NCBI RefSeq assembly: GCF_002042965.1
Contig: NZ_MZNT01000017.1
Span: 105,641-169,640, forward strand
Source of the DNA: Paenibacillus sp. 32352
GTDB lineage: Bacteria; Bacillota; Bacilli; Paenibacillales; NBRC-103111
DNA length: 64,000 nucleotides
Direction: 5' to 3'
Position numbers and translations under genes: made by a program. The notes under the pieces are model-generated. The model saw nothing but the letters and a program-made list of their open reading frames with translations, was not told where the DNA came from and ran no database searches. Below are positions 18,589-28,018 of the stretch, in pieces (the first letter of the stretch is position 1; each line of letters starts with the position of its first letter).

Positions 18589-18617
18589 TTGCAACATAAC
18601 CTGAAAAAAGGTATAAT
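18589..18617 (+). promoter_or_regulatory. Sigma-A promoter of uvrBA
   Basis: TTGCAA (18589-18594) and TATAAT (18612-18617) are 17 bases apart, close to consensus. The predicted start of transcription falls near 18624, about 128 bases before uvrB. Confidence 0.75.
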
Positions 18618-18622
18618 ATATG

Positions 18623-18636
18623 GGAACAAATATTCC
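18623..18636 (+). promoter_or_regulatory. LexA-like SOS box at the uvrBA promoter
   Basis: GGAACAAATATTCC reads as GAAC-N4-ATTC, one mismatch from the Gram-positive LexA (DinR) core GAAC-N4-GTTC, flanked symmetrically by G and C. It covers the expected transcription start just after the -10. uvrBA is a LexA target in Bacillus subtilis, so SOS control is likely. Confidence 0.6.
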
Positions 18637-18751
18637 TATAGAGGAAAAAGTCGAACGGAGTCAACCTGCGTCGATGTGACGCATAGTATTTATCGGAAAC
18701 ATCCCGGCAAAAGTTTATAGAGAATGATCTTTTTCAATAGGCGGTGAAGAA

Positions 18752-20749
18752 ATGAACGATGTAGTGATGAGTGACAAGCGCTTTGAGCTGGTATCCGAGT
18801 TTTCCCCTCAAGGGGATCAGCCCAAGGCAATAGAGAAGCTTTTAGAAAGTATCCGATCAGGGAAAAAGCATCAGACGCTGCTTGGAGCGACAGGAACGGG
18901 GAAGACGTTTACAGCAGCTCAGGTTATTGCACAGCTGAATAGGCCTACACTGTTAATTGCCCACAATAAGACGCTGGCTGCGCAGCTGTGCAGTGAGCTG
19001 AAGGAGTTTTTTCCGAATAATGCGGTTGAATATTTTGTAAGCTACTACGATTATTATCAGCCTGAGGCCTACATTCCTTCATCCGATACGTTTATTGAAA
19101 AAGACTCGAGTATAAATGATGAGATTGATAAGCTTCGCCACTCCGCTACCAGCGCGCTGTTCGAGCGCCGCGATGTCATTATCGTAGCGAGTGTCTCCTG
19201 CATTTACGGTTTGGGTTCTCCAATGGAGTATCGGAACCTGGTGATGTCCCTGCGTGTCGGAATGGAGCGTTCGCGCAATGAGATCTTGCATAGACTGATA
19301 GACATCCAATATCAGCGCAACGATATGAATTTTGTTCGCGGCACGTTCCGTGTTCGGGGGGATGTCGTAGAGATTTTCCCGGCTTCACATAGCGAGCATG
19401 CCGTTCGTGTGGAGCTCTTCGGCGATGAAATCGAACGGATTACGGAGATTGATGTCCTGACCGGCGAAATTCTGGGCGAGCGGGATCATATCGCTATTTT
19501 CCCGGCATCCCACTTCGTAACCCACGAGGATACGATGAAGCGGGCGCTTGTCGATATAGAGCGTGAGCTGGAGGAACGGCTGGAGGAGCTTCGCGGTCAA
19601 GGCAAGCTGCTGGAGGCCCAGCGGCTCGAGCAGCGGACGCGATACGACATCGAGATGATGCAGGAGATGGGCTTCTGCTCGGGCATCGAGAACTATTCAG
19701 GCCCCCTCACGTTCCGCGAGCGCGGAGCTACGCCTTATACCCTGTTCGATTACTTCCCTGACGATATGCTGATTGTCGTGGACGAGTCGCACGTGACGCT
19801 TCCGCAAATTCGCGGGATGTATAATGGAGACAGGGCGCGTAAGGAAGTGCTGGTAGAGCACGGCTTCCGTCTGCCTTCGGCTTTGGATAACCGTCCGCTG
19901 CGCTTCGAGGAGTTCGAGAAGAAGATCACCCAAGCGCTGTATATATCGGCTACTCCAGGACCTTACGAGCTGGAGCATTGTCCGGAAATGGTGGAGCAAA
20001 TCATTCGTCCGACCGGCTTGATCGATCCCGAGATCGAGGTTCGTCCGACCAAAGGACAGATCGATGATCTGCTTGGGGAGATTCAGGACCGGATTCGCAA
20101 GGATGAGCGGGTGCTCGTTACCACATTAACGAAGAAGATGGCCGAGGATTTGACGGATTACTTTAAGGAAATCGGCATTAAGGTACGTTACCTGCATTCG
20201 GACATCAAGACGCTGGAGCGGATGCAAATTCTGCGCGAGCTGAGGCTCGGTGTATTTCATGTGCTGGTAGGCATCAACCTGCTGAGAGAAGGGCTCGACC
20301 TGCCGGAGGTATCCCTGGTCGCTATTCTGGATGCAGACAAGGAAGGCTTCCTTCGTGCAGAGCGGTCGTTGATCCAGACGATCGGGCGGGCGGCGAGAAA
20401 CGCTAACGGCCGGGTTATCATGTACGGGGATAAAATAACCGACTCTATGGATAAAGCGATACGCGAGACGAATCGCCGTCGTGAAATCCAGATGGCCTAT
20501 AACAAGCAGCACGGGATTACGCCGCAGACGATTCAGAAGAAGGTCCGCGACGTTATTGAAGCGGTCAAGGTTGCTGAGACCAAGGCGGATTATTTGACCG
20601 ATGTGAAGCAGGCCAAGATGTCGAAGAAGGACCGCATGTCTTTAATCGAACGGTTGGAGCAAGAGATGAAGGAAGCGGCCAAAAACCTGCAGTTTGAGCG
20701 CGCCGCCGAGCTTCGCGATGCCGTTATGGAGTTAAAGGCAGAGCTTTAA
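18752..20749 (+). CDS. uvrB: Excinuclease ABC subunit B
   Basis: UvrB is the DNA-loading helicase-like subunit of nucleotide excision repair; it is handed DNA by UvrA and recruits UvrC. The 665-residue protein has Walker A GATGTGKTFTAAQ, the damage-checking beta-hairpin YYDYYQPEAYIP, the DEAD-like box DESH, helicase motifs V/VI (GLDLPEVSLVAILDAD, QTIGRAARN) and a C-terminal UVR motif (LEQEMKEAAKNLQFERAAELRD). AGGCGGTGAAGAA precedes the ATG. It is first in an operon with uvrA. Confidence 0.97.
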   Translation: MNDVVMSDKRFELVSEFSPQGDQPKAIEKLLESIRSGKKHQTLLGATGTGKTFTAAQVIAQLNRPTLLIAHNKTLAAQLCSELKEFFPNNAVEYFVSYYDYYQPEAYIPSSDTFIEKDSSINDEIDKLRHSATSALFERRDVIIVASVSCIYGLGSPMEYRNLVMSLRVGMERSRNEILHRLIDIQYQRNDMNFVRGTFRVRGDVVEIFPASHSEHAVRVELFGDEIERITEIDVLTGEILGERDHIAIFPASHFVTHEDTMKRALVDIERELEERLEELRGQGKLLEAQRLEQRTRYDIEMMQEMGFCSGIENYSGPLTFRERGATPYTLFDYFPDDMLIVVDESHVTLPQIRGMYNGDRARKEVLVEHGFRLPSALDNRPLRFEEFEKKITQALYISATPGPYELEHCPEMVEQIIRPTGLIDPEIEVRPTKGQIDDLLGEIQDRIRKDERVLVTTLTKKMAEDLTDYFKEIGIKVRYLHSDIKTLERMQILRELRLGVFHVLVGINLLREGLDLPEVSLVAILDADKEGFLRAERSLIQTIGRAARNANGRVIMYGDKITDSMDKAIRETNRRREIQMAYNKQHGITPQTIQKKVRDVIEAVKVAETKADYLTDVKQAKMSKKDRMSLIERLEQEMKEAAKNLQFERAAELRDAVMELKAEL

Positions 20750-20895
20750 TGGGTATAATGATGAAATAATGATTCATGCATTGAATTTGTAGTGAATAGA
20801 TTAGAGATTCGGAAATGGCGGATTCTCCATCAAAGCGAGTACGGAAAGTAGAACAGCTGTCAGCTCCGTTGAATATGAAGGATGGTGGAAGGCAA

Positions 20896-23778
20896 GTGGC
20901 CAGAGATAATATTGTGATTAAGGGCGCAAGAGCGCACAACCTGAAAAATATCGATGTAACGATTCCCCGTGACAAATTTGTAGTATTAACGGGGCTCAGC
21001 GGCTCCGGGAAATCATCTCTTGCGTTCGATACGATCTATGCGGAAGGACAGCGCAGATATGTGGAATCCCTATCTGCTTATGCAAGGCAGTTTCTGGGCC
21101 AGATGGATAAGCCGGATGTGGACTCGATCGAAGGATTATCACCTGCGATATCGATCGATCAAAAAACAACCAGCCGGAATCCTCGTTCGACCGTAGGTAC
21201 GGTAACGGAAATCTACGATTATCTCCGGCTGCTGTTCGCCCGGATCGGGCGTCCGCATTGTCCGATTCATAAGATTGAGATTACTTCGCAGACCGTGGAG
21301 CAAATGGTCGACCGGATTATGGAGTACCCGGAACGTACCCGGCTGCAAATATTGGCTCCGATTATTTCCGGGCGCAAGGGCGAGCATACGAAGCTGCTGG
21401 CGGACATTCAAAAGCAAGGCTTCGTTCGCGTGCGCGTCAACGGAGAAGTCATGGATCTATCGGATAAAATTGAGCTCGATAAAAATAAAAAGTCCAACAT
21501 AGAAGTCGTTGTGGACCGTATCGTCGTCAAGGCGGATGTGCAGGCTCGCTTGGCGGACTCTCTTGAAACGGCATTAAAGCTGGGAAGCGGCCGCGTCATT
21601 GTCGATATATTGGAGCAGGAGGAGCTGTTGTTCAGCCAAAACCTGGCTTGTCCTGAATGCGGGTTCAGCATAGAGGAGCTCGCTCCAAGAATGTTCTCCT
21701 TCAACAGCCCATTCGGTGCTTGTCCTGACTGTGACGGACTGGGCAGTAAGATGATAGTAGATCCGGATTTATTGGTTCCGGACCCGAAATTGACGATTGA
21801 GGACGGCGCCTTTGAGGCTTGGGCGGGAAGCACCTCGAATTATTACCCTCAATTTCTGGCCGCGGTATGCGATCATTACGGTATTCCGAGAAACGTGCCT
21901 GTAAGCGAGCTTACGGCAGAGCAAATGAAAAAGCTTCTTTACGGTACAGGCGGAGAGAAGGTTCGTTTCCGGTACGAGAATGATATGGGCCATAAAAAAG
22001 AAGCTATGGTCGCTTTCGAAGGGATTATTCCGAATTTGGAGCGCCGTTATCGCGATACGTTCTCGGATGGGATTCGTGAGCATATCGAGACCTATATGAG
22101 CTCCAAGCCTTGCAGCAAGTGTAAAGGACAGCGGCTGAAGCCGGAGACTTTGGCTGTCACGATTAACGGCAAAAATATCGCTCACGTGACCTCTCTATCG
22201 ATTGGAGATTCACAAGAATGGTTCGAGTCCCTGCAGCTGAATGACAGGGAGTTTCAGATCGCTCACCTGATCTTAAAGGAAATCAAGGCACGGCTTGGAT
22301 TCCTGGTCAACGTAGGGCTGGACTATTTGACGATGCATCGCGCCGCCGGTACGCTCTCCGGTGGGGAAGCGCAGCGCATACGCTTGGCTACCCAGATCGG
22401 CTCAAGCTTAATGGGCGTTCTGTACATTCTGGATGAGCCCAGCATCGGACTCCACCAGCGTGATAACGATCGATTAATTAAGACGCTGGAGCATATGCGT
22501 AATTTGGGCAACACCTTGATCGTTGTAGAGCATGATGAGGATACGATGATGGCCGCTGATTATATTATCGATATTGGACCGGGAGCGGGGATTCACGGAG
22601 GCAACGTAGTTTCCCAAGGCACTCCGAAGGAGATCATGGAGGATCCCCATTCATTGACGGGCCAATATTTAAGCGGCAAGAAGTTTATTCCTGTCAGCGC
22701 CGAGCGTCGTAAGCCTAATGGCAAATGGCTCGAAATCAAAGGTGCCAAGGAAAACAATCTGCGCAACGTCAATGTCAAATTTCCATTAGGCGTGTTCACC
22801 TGCGTCACCGGTGTATCTGGATCCGGCAAAAGTACGCTGATCAATGAGCTGCTGTATAAAACATTGGCCAAGGAGCTGAACGGAGCCAAGGTACGTCCCG
22901 GTGAATACCGTGAATTTGTAGGTCTGGAGCATGTCGATAAAGTCATCGACATCGATCAGTCGCCTATCGGGCGAACTCCACGATCCAACCCGGCTACGTA
23001 TACCGGCGTGTTCGATGATATTCGCGACGTTTACTCCGCGACCAATGAAGCCAAGGTACGCGGCTACAAGAAGGGCCGTTTCAGCTTCAACGTCAAAGGC
23101 GGACGCTGTGAGGCTTGCCGAGGAGATGGCATTATCAAGATTGAAATGCATTTCCTGCCTGACGTGTATGTACCATGCGAAGTTTGCAAGGGCAAGCGAT
23201 ACAACCGTGAAACGCTCGAAGTGCATTACAAAGGGAAAAATATCTCGGAAGTGCTGGATATGACCATCGAGGATGCATGTGAGTTTTTTAAAAACATTCC
23301 GCGTATCCACCGCAAGCTGCAAACCCTTCTAGATGTAGGCTTAGGCTATATGAACCTGGGGCAACCAGCGACAACCTTATCCGGCGGCGAGGCGCAGCGC
23401 GTGAAGCTGGCAGCCGAGCTGTACCGTAGAAGTACCGGCAAGACGATATATATACTGGATGAGCCTACCACAGGGCTCCATATCCATGATATCGACCGAC
23501 TGCTTAAGGTACTGCATCGATTGGTAGAGAGCGGCGAAACGGTCCTCGTGATCGAGCATAACCTGGATGTTATCAAAACCGCGGATTATTTGATCGATCT
23601 CGGTCCGGAAGGCGGAAGCAAAGGCGGTACCATCGTAGCTACCGGAACACCGGAAGAAGTGGTGAAGGTGGAAGGCTCCTATACCGGCCGTTACTTGAAG
23701 CCAATTCTGGAGAGAGATAGAGCTAGATCCGAAGATTACGCTCAACGTATCAAACAGATGGAAGACGCTGCTGTATAA
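20896..23778 (+). CDS. uvrA: Excinuclease ABC subunit A
   Basis: UvrA is the damage-sensing ABC ATPase dimer of excision repair. The protein has two ABC modules: Walker A GLSGSGKSS near the N-terminus and GVSGSGKST near residue 640, each with an LSGGEAQR signature, plus zinc-finger Cys pairs (CPECGFS...CPDCDG, and CEACRGDG...CEVCKG). ARDNIVIKGARAHNLKNID matches the family start, so I place it at GTG 20896 (960 aa) behind GGTGGAAGG. Upstream in-frame starts at 20815 and 20875 would add residues not seen in Bacillus UvrA. Operon with uvrB. Confidence 0.93.
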   Translation: MARDNIVIKGARAHNLKNIDVTIPRDKFVVLTGLSGSGKSSLAFDTIYAEGQRRYVESLSAYARQFLGQMDKPDVDSIEGLSPAISIDQKTTSRNPRSTVGTVTEIYDYLRLLFARIGRPHCPIHKIEITSQTVEQMVDRIMEYPERTRLQILAPIISGRKGEHTKLLADIQKQGFVRVRVNGEVMDLSDKIELDKNKKSNIEVVVDRIVVKADVQARLADSLETALKLGSGRVIVDILEQEELLFSQNLACPECGFSIEELAPRMFSFNSPFGACPDCDGLGSKMIVDPDLLVPDPKLTIEDGAFEAWAGSTSNYYPQFLAAVCDHYGIPRNVPVSELTAEQMKKLLYGTGGEKVRFRYENDMGHKKEAMVAFEGIIPNLERRYRDTFSDGIREHIETYMSSKPCSKCKGQRLKPETLAVTINGKNIAHVTSLSIGDSQEWFESLQLNDREFQIAHLILKEIKARLGFLVNVGLDYLTMHRAAGTLSGGEAQRIRLATQIGSSLMGVLYILDEPSIGLHQRDNDRLIKTLEHMRNLGNTLIVVEHDEDTMMAADYIIDIGPGAGIHGGNVVSQGTPKEIMEDPHSLTGQYLSGKKFIPVSAERRKPNGKWLEIKGAKENNLRNVNVKFPLGVFTCVTGVSGSGKSTLINELLYKTLAKELNGAKVRPGEYREFVGLEHVDKVIDIDQSPIGRTPRSNPATYTGVFDDIRDVYSATNEAKVRGYKKGRFSFNVKGGRCEACRGDGIIKIEMHFLPDVYVPCEVCKGKRYNRETLEVHYKGKNISEVLDMTIEDACEFFKNIPRIHRKLQTLLDVGLGYMNLGQPATTLSGGEAQRVKLAAELYRRSTGKTIYILDEPTTGLHIHDIDRLLKVLHRLVESGETVLVIEHNLDVIKTADYLIDLGPEGGSKGGTIVATGTPEEVVKVEGSYTGRYLKPILERDRARSEDYAQRIKQMEDAAV

Positions 23779-23846
23779 TAAATTTCGACATCGTCCCGAC
23801 TTGGACAAGTTAGGGGCGATGTTGTGCACATAGCCGATAAAATGCC

Positions 23847-23883
23847 AAAAAGCTTGGTTCCTCACAGGAGGACAAGCTTTTTT
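23847..23883. terminator. Bidirectional terminator between uvrA and the nitrite/sulfite reductase
   Basis: AAAAAGCTTG pairs with CAAGCTTTTTT around a GTTCCTCACAGGAGGA loop. A second, weaker dyad (ACATCG/CGATGT) lies at 23788-23822 next to the uvrA stop. Confidence 0.8.
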
Positions 23884-23890
23884 CAATACA

Positions 23891-25501
23891 TTAAGAAGCA
23901 AGAATCGAAGTCAATTTGTCTTGGAAGGCACCGATGCCTAAACGGTGAACAAATTGATGGAAGGTTTCATCTTCACTGCGATTTTCTTTGTAATACAGAA
24001 TCAGCTGTTCCAGGACAGGGCCAACATTGTCACCTTTGACGCGGCCTTTCAACACTTGGTTGAATTGAGCGCCTGGGCCCAGAATACCGCCTACTGCGAT
24101 ATCGAACGCATCGACCATTCCTTCAGGAGTCTTAACAAGCGCGCCTTGCAGGCCGATATCGGCGATGTGCTTTTGACCGCATGCATTCGGGCAGCCGATG
24201 AAATGGATTCGGATTTCCTCATCCAGCTCTACGTTAGCATCCAAATATTCAGCGACGAGTACTGCTCTTTTCTTTGTTTCTACAACGGCCAGGTTGCAGA
24301 ACTCGTTGCCGGTACAGGATACGGTACGGCTCAAGAAATGCTTAGGATTCGGAGTCAGGCGTTCCATGATTTTTTCTGCCAAAGCAGCTTCAACCTTCTC
24401 CGTAGGGATGCCGGACAAAATAATATTCTGGGAAACCGTTGTACGGATGGTTTTGTCTCCATACTCGTCTGCAATGCGAGCCAGCTCAGTAAGCTCCGCA
24501 TCATCCAGGCGTCCTACGGGTACGCTTAGGCCGATGTAGTTCAAGCCTTCTTGCTTTTGCGGATGCACGCCATCAAAATAAGCAGCCTTCCAGCCCACAA
24601 CCTTATCTTCACCGAGAGCTGGCATATCACCGATCAGCTTGATAAGCTCCTCCTTGAACTTCTCGGCACCCCAGTCTGCCACAAGGAATTTCAGGCGGGC
24701 ATGGTGGCGTTTTTCACGGTAGCCATGATCACGGTAAATGGTAGTTACGCCGATTGCGACCTTCAAAACCTCTTCCGGTCTCACGAACAGGTCGAGCTTC
24801 TTAGCCAAATGAGGCTTAGCCGACAATCCGCCGCCGACCCATACGTGGAAGCCGACAACTTCTTGCCCGTCGATCACCTTGGTAGCTGGCGTAAACGCCA
24901 AACATTGGATTTCAGCATGACCGGAGTTATAAATATTAGAAGAAATGGACATTTTATATTTACGCGGCAAGTTAGAGAAATCACGGTTCAATAAGAAGAA
25001 ATCATTGACTTCGTTGACCAGCTGCGTTGTATCCATAAGCTCATCTTTATCGATACCGGCGAGAGGGTTGCCTACGACGGTACGAGGGCAGTCTCCACAA
25101 GCTTCATAAGAGTACAAGCCTACGGATTCCAGACGTTTGAAGATGTCAGGTATATTCTCGATGCGAAGCCAGTGAAACTGTATAGCTTGTCTGGTTGTAA
25201 CATCCACAAGACCGCGGCCGTAATCTTTGGCTATAGAAGCCAACACCCGGGCTTGGTCCGAGGTCATGATCCCTGAGTTGATACGCACACGCATCATGAA
25301 ATGACCGTCTTTCGGTTTTTGCTCATACACACCGGCCCACTTGAAGCGATTCATATCGTCTTCGGTGATAGCGTCGTAGCCTTCGTGAGCGTATTTCTCA
25401 ATAATGGTACGGATGACATCGAGGCCGTCTTTTTCCAGCTTTTGCAGTTCAACCTTGTTAAGCTTGGAAGGGTCAGCCGCCCAAATTGCTTCATAAGCCA
25501 T
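23891..25501 (-). CDS. Siroheme nitrite/sulfite reductase
   Basis: The 536-residue protein has the ferredoxin-like and siroheme half-domains of the assimilatory nitrite/sulfite reductase family. The [4Fe-4S]-siroheme Cys pairs are visible as CTGNEFC and CPNACG, and an N-terminal half-domain has GDCPRTVVGNP and RIRINSG-type sequence (FMMRVRINSG). These enzymes pass six electrons to nitrite or sulfite, giving ammonia or sulfide. Sequence alone does not choose the substrate. AAAGGAGGAGC precedes the ATG. It appears monocistronic; no CysJ-like flavoprotein is next to it, which favours a ferredoxin-type donor. Confidence 0.88.
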   Translation of the reverse strand: MAYEAIWAADPSKLNKVELQKLEKDGLDVIRTIIEKYAHEGYDAITEDDMNRFKWAGVYEQKPKDGHFMMRVRINSGIMTSDQARVLASIAKDYGRGLVDVTTRQAIQFHWLRIENIPDIFKRLESVGLYSYEACGDCPRTVVGNPLAGIDKDELMDTTQLVNEVNDFFLLNRDFSNLPRKYKMSISSNIYNSGHAEIQCLAFTPATKVIDGQEVVGFHVWVGGGLSAKPHLAKKLDLFVRPEEVLKVAIGVTTIYRDHGYREKRHHARLKFLVADWGAEKFKEELIKLIGDMPALGEDKVVGWKAAYFDGVHPQKQEGLNYIGLSVPVGRLDDAELTELARIADEYGDKTIRTTVSQNIILSGIPTEKVEAALAEKIMERLTPNPKHFLSRTVSCTGNEFCNLAVVETKKRAVLVAEYLDANVELDEEIRIHFIGCPNACGQKHIADIGLQGALVKTPEGMVDAFDIAVGGILGPGAQFNQVLKGRVKGDNVGPVLEQLILYYKENRSEDETFHQFVHRLGIGAFQDKLTSILAS

Positions 25502-25541
25502 GTTGTTTATGCTCCTCCTTTAAAGCGTAAATCCGATGAAA

Positions 25542-25570
25542 ATAGTATGAAAAGATCAACCTAATAGTAA
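25542..25570 (-). promoter_or_regulatory. Possible sigma-A promoter of the reductase gene
   Basis: On the minus strand TTACTA (25570-25565) and TACTAT (25547-25542) are 17 bases apart, about 40 bases before the start codon. The -35 is weak, so an activator may be needed. Confidence 0.4.
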
Positions 25571-25710
25571 CATTTTTAAGAGGATACGTAAATCGCAATA
25601 GAGGAGCTATATATAAGGTTTTCTTATAAATAATGTCTGGTATCGTTATAACAGCAGTTGGTTAGTATAAGGAAATATGAGGAGTCTAAAGGCTGCCAAT
25701 ACAGGAAATG

Positions 25711-25739
25711 TTGACAAACTTGTTACACTTCCTATTTAT
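25711..25739 (+). promoter_or_regulatory. Sigma-A promoter of the small membrane protein gene
   Basis: A perfect -35 TTGACA at 25711-25716 is followed after 16-17 bases by TATTTA/ATTTAT at 25733-25739. It lies about 70 bases before the start codon at 25811. Confidence 0.5.
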
Positions 25740-25810
25740 GGCTTGCACTTCAAGACGACTCAAGATAAGATAGAAAATAAGCATTTTTGTACATTGAAGG
25801 AGGTCTCTCG

Positions 25811-26026
25811 ATGTTTTTGGCTGAAGAGGCAGCGCAAGCAGCGAGTAAATTCACCGGTTTTGACCCATTCGTAATTTTGTTTACTATAGTTATTGCGATC
25901 GGCGTTCTGCGGTTATTGGGTGCTGCTAAGAAAAATCCTTTTGCCATCGGCTTCAGTTTGATCAGCTTGATCGTGTTTCTGATCATGGACGTCGTTATGG
26001 TCATGAATTGGATGGACAAATTGTAA
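25811..26026 (+). CDS. Small two-TM membrane protein, DUF2759-like
   Basis: The 71-residue protein has two hydrophobic segments (about 19-35 and 45-65) separated by a short AAKKNPFAIGF loop. This resembles DUF2759 (YqgW-like) proteins of Bacillus, whose function is unknown. The ATG at 25811 follows GAAGGAGGTCTCTCG, a very strong ribosome binding site; an upstream ATG at 25787 is less likely. It has its own promoter and is monocistronic. Confidence 0.65.
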   Translation: MFLAEEAAQAASKFTGFDPFVILFTIVIAIGVLRLLGAAKKNPFAIGFSLISLIVFLIMDVVMVMNWMDKL

Positions 26027-26137
26027 TACGGAACGGGACCTAAGTATCAATAATAATGCTGCGGCTTTATGAAAGCGGCAGCTATCTGCATGTGCAGATG
26101 TATAACTCAAGCTTGTAGGACGTTCTAACAGGTAAAG

Positions 26138-26169
26138 AAGCCCTGGATCTCATGGAGACCAGGGCTTTT
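26138..26169. terminator. Terminator between convergent genes
   Basis: AAGCCCTGG pairs with CCAGGGCTT around ATCTCATGGAGA; TTTTC follows on the plus strand and a mixed T-rich run on the minus strand. Confidence 0.75.
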
Positions 26170-26189
26170 CGCTTGCCATAACGGGCTGG

Positions 26190-27158
26190 TTATACCCACC
26201 ACATTTCGCCTAGCGGCTCTCTAATCAATACTTGCTGCAGGTTTTGCACGGCTTTGGTGAAGCCCTCTTCCACAGACATCAATCCATCCTCATGCTCAAT
26301 GCTGACCACATAATCGTAACCAACCAGACGTAAAGTGCTAATGATGTCTGCCCAGGTTTTGAGATCATGGCCGAAGCCGACGCTGCGGAACTGCCAAGCG
26401 CGATCAAGCATCGCCGTATAAGGCTGCATGTCGGTCAAACCGTGTTTATTGACATTAATCGGGTCAATGGTCGTATCCTTGGCATGGAAATGATGGATAG
26501 CTCCTGCACGGCCAAGAATTTGAATCGCTTGCACCGGATCGATACCTTGCCACCACATATGGCTCGGATCCAGATTGGCGCCGATGACATCGCCAGCGGC
26601 TTCACGAAGACGCAGCAGAGTAGCCGGAGTGTGAACGGAGAATCCGCCGTGAAGCTCCAGACCGATTTTTACATTGCGATCGGCAGCATATTTCCCTGTC
26701 TCGGTCCAGTAAGGAATGACTTTATTAGTCCACTGCCAATCCAAAATTTCCTGATAATCCGGAGGCCAAGGGGCTACAGGCCAGTTCGGGTATTTGGCAT
26801 TCTCATGATCACCCGGGCAGCCGGAGAATGTATTGACGACAGGCACTTCCAGCTTCTCGGCAAGCTGAATGGTTTTTAGAATCAATTCCTGATGTTCTTG
26901 GGAAATGGCTTTTTGCGGGTGAAGCGGATTGGCATGGCAGCTTAGAGCGCTTATAAAGAGCCCGCGGGATTCAATCGCTTGTTTGAACGCTTTCAACTTG
27001 CTTTCGTCAGCAAGAAGCACGTCCGGATCGCAATGCGCATTGCCCGGGTAACCGCCTGTACCCAATTCCACTGCATCCAAGCCTTTAGATGCTATAAAGT
27101 CCAATGCTTCTTCGAAAGGTTTTTGTCCAAAAAGTACTGTAAAAACGCCTAATTTCAT
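26190..27158 (-). CDS. Sugar phosphate isomerase/epimerase (AP endonuclease family 2 TIM barrel)
   Basis: The 322-residue protein is a single xylose-isomerase-like TIM barrel. Metal-site candidates are the Glu of IGLELHGG, Asp/His of NLDPSHMWW, the His of HFHAKD and the Glu of VSIEHED near the C-terminus. Family members isomerise or epimerise keto-sugars or inositol derivatives; the substrate cannot be read. CGGAGGTGTCAA precedes the ATG. It is not next to a dehydrogenase or transporter, so context gives no hint. Confidence 0.8.
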   Translation of the reverse strand: MKLGVFTVLFGQKPFEEALDFIASKGLDAVELGTGGYPGNAHCDPDVLLADESKLKAFKQAIESRGLFISALSCHANPLHPQKAISQEHQELILKTIQLAEKLEVPVVNTFSGCPGDHENAKYPNWPVAPWPPDYQEILDWQWTNKVIPYWTETGKYAADRNVKIGLELHGGFSVHTPATLLRLREAAGDVIGANLDPSHMWWQGIDPVQAIQILGRAGAIHHFHAKDTTIDPINVNKHGLTDMQPYTAMLDRAWQFRSVGFGHDLKTWADIISTLRLVGYDYVVSIEHEDGLMSVEEGFTKAVQNLQQVLIREPLGEMWWV

Positions 27159-27184
27159 TTGACACCTCCGAAAAAATAGAAAAT

Positions 27185-27214
27185 GTACGCGTGTACGCGA
27201 TCATTTCGATTATA
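27185..27214 (-). promoter_or_regulatory. -10 box with operator-like direct repeat before the isomerase gene
   Basis: On the minus strand TATAAT lies at 27214-27209, with only a poor -35. Right after the expected transcription start is GTACGCGT-GTACGCG (plus-strand 27185-27199), a near-palindromic tandem repeat suited to a repressor. The regulator is unknown. Confidence 0.4.
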
Positions 27215-27457
27215 GCATTGTTTGGCTTCCGCTCCTAGTGCAACTTATGGACAAGTCAAGATATGTGGAAATCAATAGGAAAAAAATAAACTTCGACAGT
27301 TTGTCTCGACAGCATTCCCATTTCTTTGCAGGAAGTATCCAGTACAATAATGAAGGCGCCAATTTACTGAGGAAAAGAGGTGTATAGTAAAGCCGAGCAG
27401 CGGCGGTGTCGGTCGATCGCGGATGTCAAAACTTTTTGAAGAGAGGGCGGATCAAAT

Positions 27458-27796
27458 ATGTATAACAAAGATACCCAAATCGTTGAAACGGTTTCTGGCC
27501 AATGGCTTCGTTTCCCTAATCACTTTAAAAAGTCCACATGCTTGGTTGAATTATCCAATCAAATTTCCCTTAATATCGATATCAAGTCGGGCAACGTACA
27601 CATTCATAAGAAGGACCATAACCAAGTATACCAGCACATCGGCGATGTGTTTATTTCGGCGTCAAGCAATAATCAAATTCAATGTCATGTTTTCCAAACG
27701 GCCAATAGTGAAATGATGGATTCGGTATTCTCCGGTCTGCTGCAGACGGGTAACGGGCAAAGCGAGGAAACGCTAGAGAAGGAGGAATCAGCTTGA
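27458..27796 (+). CDS. Hypothetical protein, 112 aa
   Basis: I do not recognise the family. The protein is soluble, with no signal peptide or TM, and has a beta-rich look in residues 28-75 (alternating hydrophobic residues: CLVELSNQISLNIDI, VHIHKKDHN). The C-terminus is acidic. The ATG follows GAGGGCGGATCAAAT. The last bases overlap the start of the next small gene, so the two are probably made together. Confidence 0.55.
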   Translation: MYNKDTQIVETVSGQWLRFPNHFKKSTCLVELSNQISLNIDIKSGNVHIHKKDHNQVYQHIGDVFISASSNNQIQCHVFQTANSEMMDSVFSGLLQTGNGQSEETLEKEESA

Positions 27797-28011
27797 GAAT
27801 CCGGTTTCAGGACAAAGAAATTCCGGTTACGTTCGTCTCAAGTGATCATAAAATGATTCCGCAGTTAATTTATGCATTGAAAGCAAAAGGGGATGAGAAG
27901 CAGGGCGGTTCCATTGATGTAGAATCCTTGGAACGAATTGAAGTCATTGGAACGGAAGCGTACTTATATTCCAAAGCCAATCCGGGAAAATGCTATCTGG
28001 CCCTGTATTAA
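27793..28011 (+). CDS. Hypothetical protein, 72 aa, coupled to the preceding gene
   Basis: The start is TTG at 27793, which overlaps the TGA stop of the previous gene and follows GAGAAGGAGGAATCAGC, a strong ribosome binding site that supports this unusual start. The protein (MRIRFQDKEIPVTFVSSDHK...) has no signal, TM or known motif. A terminator follows at once, so this is a two-gene transcription unit of unknown role. Confidence 0.6.
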   Translation: MRIRFQDKEIPVTFVSSDHKMIPQLIYALKAKGDEKQGGSIDVESLERIEVIGTEAYLYSKANPGKCYLALY

Positions 28012-28018
28012 GCAAAAG

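Noticed and set aside
20815..20895. Longer N-terminus for UvrA from an ATG at 20815
   Set aside because: The added 27 residues do not look like UvrA and have no ribosome binding site; the GTG at 20896 fits the family start.
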